DNA from: Taibaiella koreensis
Lineage (GTDB): Bacteria; Bacteroidota; Bacteroidia; Chitinophagales; Chitinophagaceae
NCBI RefSeq assembly: GCF_003545715.1
Contig: NZ_QVNU01000009.1
Span: 1-64,000, forward strand
Length of the DNA: 64,000 nucleotides
Direction: 5' to 3'
The position numbers were made by a program, and so were the translations under genes. Under the pieces are notes generated by a model that was not told where the DNA came from, ran no database searches, and saw only the letters and a program-made list of their open reading frames with translations. Below are positions 61,396-64,000 of this stretch, one piece after another (positions within the stretch are counted from its first letter, which is position 1; every line of letters starts with the position of its first letter).

Positions 61396-63342
61396 TCACT
61401 CATACGACTCATAATGCTGACGGCCATCGGCAAGCGCCTCGCCAGCCGTTTGGGTATGTATAGAAAGCTCCCTCACGAGCGCGACGATCGCTTTTGTATC
61501 ATAACAGTATAATGCATGGAGCTCTTGTTGTGTACCCTGAACCGCGAAGGTATCGGGCAGGCCCAGGCGCTTTAGTGTGGCGGTATAGCCTTGCGTCACC
61601 ATAAATTCCATGACGCCGCTACCCACCCCGCCGGAAATACAACCATCTTCGATCGTGATCACAGTGGAAAACTGCCGGAATACCTCGTGTAACAGCGGTT
61701 CATCCAATGGCTTAAAGAAACGCAGGTCGTAGTGCGCTATATCAAGGCCATCCTGTTCCAGCACATCGCAGGCTTCCCTTACATATTGCCCTACAGGACC
61801 CAGGGAAAGGATGGCGATATGTTTACCTGGCCTGATCTTTTGACCTTTTCCTATTTCCAGTTTACGGAAACCCGCAGAAGCCGGATCACCCTTGCCTGGC
61901 CCTTTGGGGTAGCGGATAGCAAATGGCCCGTTGTCTGCAGTCTGCGCTGTAAAAAGGAGATCTTTAAAATCTTCCAGGTCTATAGGAGAAGCGCCGGTGA
62001 TATGAGGTATACACCTCAGAAAAGCGATGTCAAAGGCGCCGTGGTGTGTGGGACCATCCTGTCCGGTGACGCCCGCCCGGTCAATGCAGAAGACAACGGG
62101 CAGCTTTTGTAAAGCGACATCGTGGATCAATTGATCGTAGGCACGTTGCAGAAAGGTGGAATAGATAGTACAAAAAGGGATCATGCCATCCGTAGCAAGC
62201 CCTGCAGAAAAAGTGACGGCATGCTGCTCGGTGATGCCCACATCGAAAACACGTCCGGGCATCCTCTTTTTCATAGCGGTTAACGCACTTCCCGATAACA
62301 TCGCAGGGCTTATGGCCATAATACGGGGGTTCTTCTCAGCCAGCGTTATCATGGTTTTGCCAAATACTTCCTGGAAAGTGGTCGTTTGCCTGGCCGTTGC
62401 CTTGCCGGCCAACTTTATACCGGTCGCTTTGTCAAATGCGCCTGTTGCATGCCATTGTTCCTTATCGGTCATAGCCGGCGTAAATCCTTTTCCCTTGACT
62501 GTAACGCAATGCAATAGCTTGGGACCAGGTATTTGTTTCAGCTTTTCCAGTACGCTGATCAGGTTTTTAAGATCATGCCCGTCAACCGGCCCGAAGTACC
62601 GGATGTTCAGCGCTTCGAAGAGGTTGCTATATTGCAGCAGGCCTCCTTTTGCAATCTTTTCCAGCTTCCTTATTATCGCTGCGGGCCCTTTGTCTCTATG
62701 ATCGCCTGGTGCCAGCAGCTTTTTTATATGCCGCTTCAACGCGTTATAGTGTTTATCGGTCGTCAGCCGCGTGAGGTAACTTTGTAAGGCGCCGGTATTG
62801 GCATCGATCGACATATTATTATCGTTCAGCACTACCAGCATGTCGGGCTGCTCATGTCCGGCATTATTTAGTGCCTCAAAAGCCTGTCCCGCCGTCATAG
62901 CACCGTCGCCGATAACGGCAATATGCCGGCGGCTATCTTCACCCCTGTGTCGGGCCGCAATAGCCATACCCAGTATCGCCGATATAGAAGTGGAGGAATG
63001 GCCGGTTCCGAAAACGTCATATTCACTTCCCTCCATGGCAGGAAAGCCGCTGATCCCACCCAGGAGCCTGTTTGAATGAAAACGATCTTTTCTCCCGGTT
63101 AATAGTTTGTGCGGATAGGCCTGGTGCCCCACATCCCAAACCAACTTGTCGACAGGCGTATTAAAGACATAATGCAGGGCAACTGTAAGCTCGACAACGC
63201 CCAGGCTGGAGCTGAAATGGCCGCCGTTCGTGGCTACGTGATCTATTAAAAACGACCTCAGTTCCCCGCAAAGTTCTTGTAAGGAAGCAAAGGGAAGGCT
63301 TCGAAGGGCAGCTGGTGTATCTATTTTGTCAAGTTCCGACAT
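61396..63342 (-). CDS. dxs: 1-deoxy-D-xylulose-5-phosphate synthase
   Basis: 648 residues, normal length. It joins pyruvate and glyceraldehyde-3-phosphate with thiamine diphosphate, the first step of the MEP isoprenoid route. Visible landmarks: GGHFSSSLGVVELTVALHYVF (N-terminal catalytic His region), the ThDP motif GDGAMTAGQAFEALNNAG near 148-165 ending in NDNNMSI, and the transketolase pyrimidine-binding domain from about 315 (FDVGITEQHAVTFSAGLATDG) with catalytic Glu. The C-terminal domain (about 500-640) ends in a transketolase_C fold. It is monocistronic here. Confidence 0.97.
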   Translation of the reverse strand: MSELDKIDTPAALRSLPFASLQELCGELRSFLIDHVATNGGHFSSSLGVVELTVALHYVFNTPVDKLVWDVGHQAYPHKLLTGRKDRFHSNRLLGGISGFPAMEGSEYDVFGTGHSSTSISAILGMAIAARHRGEDSRRHIAVIGDGAMTAGQAFEALNNAGHEQPDMLVVLNDNNMSIDANTGALQSYLTRLTTDKHYNALKRHIKKLLAPGDHRDKGPAAIIRKLEKIAKGGLLQYSNLFEALNIRYFGPVDGHDLKNLISVLEKLKQIPGPKLLHCVTVKGKGFTPAMTDKEQWHATGAFDKATGIKLAGKATARQTTTFQEVFGKTMITLAEKNPRIMAISPAMLSGSALTAMKKRMPGRVFDVGITEQHAVTFSAGLATDGMIPFCTIYSTFLQRAYDQLIHDVALQKLPVVFCIDRAGVTGQDGPTHHGAFDIAFLRCIPHITGASPIDLEDFKDLLFTAQTADNGPFAIRYPKGPGKGDPASAGFRKLEIGKGQKIRPGKHIAILSLGPVGQYVREACDVLEQDGLDIAHYDLRFFKPLDEPLLHEVFRQFSTVITIEDGCISGGVGSGVMEFMVTQGYTATLKRLGLPDTFAVQGTQQELHALYCYDTKAIVALVRELSIHTQTAGEALADGRQHYESYE

Positions 63343-63358
63343 CCGGTAATCTTTTTCC

Positions 63359-63422
63359 CAAAATTAAATGGTCTAGATTTGCAGTACAGATACACATTCT
63401 GTAAAAATTGCCGGTACAGATA
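63359..63422. promoter_or_regulatory. Divergent dxs/MocR control region with GTACAGATA repeats
   Basis: Leftward, TAATTTTG (63366-63359) fits the -7 consensus for dxs, starting transcription about 10 bases before its ATG. Rightward, TAGATTTG (63374-63381) fits the -7 consensus for the MocR gene, with a T-run at 63352-63356 as a weak -33. GTACAGATA occurs at 63384-63392 and 63414-63422 (period 30), and an inverted partial copy (TTCTGTA) lies between. These fit MocR-type autoregulation, though binding is not shown. Confidence 0.45.
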
Positions 63423-64000
63423 TGAAAGCTTATAAATTCGAGGTATTTACAGCCGCCATAGAACAAAACATCAGGGATGGTGTGTTCAAACCAGGGCATA
63501 AGTTGCCTTCTGTGCGGGAGCTGAAAGAGCAATACCAAATAAGTACGAGCACGATTCAGAATGGCTATGAATACCTTATTGCCCGCGGATTAGTGGAGAG
63601 CGTGTCCAAATCGGGCTACTATGTCCGTACCCGGCCGGAAGCAGCGCAGCAGCTAGCAAAGATCAAGCACCGGCCGGTTGTAAGGGATGCGATTTTCAAG
63701 CATCGTTTGGGACTCACCACTTCGCTGGGAGCCGGACGCAAGCTTTCCGAATTTAATGTGGCCGCTCCCGGCGATCTGCTCATGCCCCAGAAATTGCTGC
63801 TACGGACCATGCAGGAGGTAATCAGGGAGCAGGGCGCCAACTTGTTGCGGTACTATCCTTCAAGTGGTTCAAGCACCCTTAAAGACAACATCATCAGACG
63901 GGCGGCGCTTCATCAAACTCTGATCGATCCCGGAGCGCTGTTGGTGACCGATGGCGCGCTACAGGCTTTGTATATTGCTTTGGCTTCTGTTTGCAATACA
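63422..64000 (+). CDS. MocR-type GntR/aminotransferase regulator (partial, runs off window)
   Basis: 193 codons to the end of the window, no stop. A GntR winged helix (about 1-75; GHKLPSVRELKEQYQISTSTIQNGYEYLIARGLVES) is followed by the start of an aminotransferase domain (LLRYYPSSGSSTLKDNIIRR, then LVTDGALQALYIALAS). The Lys that binds pyridoxal phosphate lies beyond the window. It is divergent from dxs and shares a small control region with it. Different in sequence from the MocR gene at 55428-56891. Confidence 0.9.
   Translation, partial: MKAYKFEVFTAAIEQNIRDGVFKPGHKLPSVRELKEQYQISTSTIQNGYEYLIARGLVESVSKSGYYVRTRPEAAQQLAKIKHRPVVRDAIFKHRLGLTTSLGAGRKLSEFNVAAPGDLLMPQKLLLRTMQEVIREQGANLLRYYPSSGSSTLKDNIIRRAALHQTLIDPGALLVTDGALQALYIALASVCNT

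Noticed and set aside
1-64000. Presence of tRNA, rRNA or an integrase/IS transposase
   Set aside because: No sequence that I could read with confidence as any of these was found, although small RNAs could be missed by eye.

Overview
The window looks like chromosomal DNA of a Bacteroidota species, most likely a member of the Chitinophagaceae. The reasons are: two proteins with C-terminal type IX secretion (T9SS) sorting domains; several LytTR response regulators and LytS-type histidine kinases; a grasp-with-spasm peptide cluster; a DUF6443-type Rhs pair; a Bacteroidota-style mobC/relaxase pair; and several promoter-like TAnnTTTG boxes. I see no rRNA, tRNA, CRISPR array or integrase.

Layout. 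1-6.6 kb is a mobilizable element: an AT-rich two-gene cargo of unknown function, then excisionase-like HTH, small orphan, primase-like Toprim protein, a candidate oriT, mobC, relaxase and a one-TM protein. 6.7-15.8 kb is a grasp-with-spasm (graspetide-type RiPP) locus. Its leftward operon holds two GG-leader precursors, a terminator hairpin, a TPR protein, the ATP-grasp enzyme, a small ORF, the SPASM protein and a second TPR protein. A facing rightward operon holds a third precursor-like peptide, an exported S41 peptidase, a histidine kinase and a LytTR regulator that is cut short. 16-20.7 kb carries a GAF histidine kinase, an AI-2E family permease and a complete LytTR two-component pair. 21.5-30.6 kb is an Rhs/YD-repeat pair whose second member ends in a metalloprotease-like tip, followed by two paralogous exported proteins that are candidate immunity factors. 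30.7-32.4 kb has a frameshifted C10 (streptopain-like) protease and a lipoprotein.

32.6-55.4 kb is a surface/secretome region: a beta-barrel protein, a 160-bp tandem repeat, an orphan LytTR regulator, a tail-fibre-like protein, a T9SS cargo protein, and then the most striking feature, fourteen consecutive paralogous genes (40354-47283). Each encodes a secreted protein of about 145 residues with four conserved cysteines and, in 13 of 14, almost no charged basic residues. A direct-repeat pair matching the published LytTR consensus lies upstream of the array, and a TonB-dependent-receptor-like barrel and a large vWA/T9SS protein lie downstream. 55.4-64 kb is ordinary metabolism and regulation: MocR regulator, AhpD-like protein, azoreductase remnant, DoxX, EamA transporter, Crp/Fnr regulator, SDR, dxs, and a second MocR gene running off the window.

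How it may fit together (inference): the LytTR regulators are candidates to control cell-surface genes, with the predicted site before the array as the best lead. The Rhs tip plus duplicated downstream genes form a toxin/immunity pair. The RiPP locus has its own export/processing and sensing genes.
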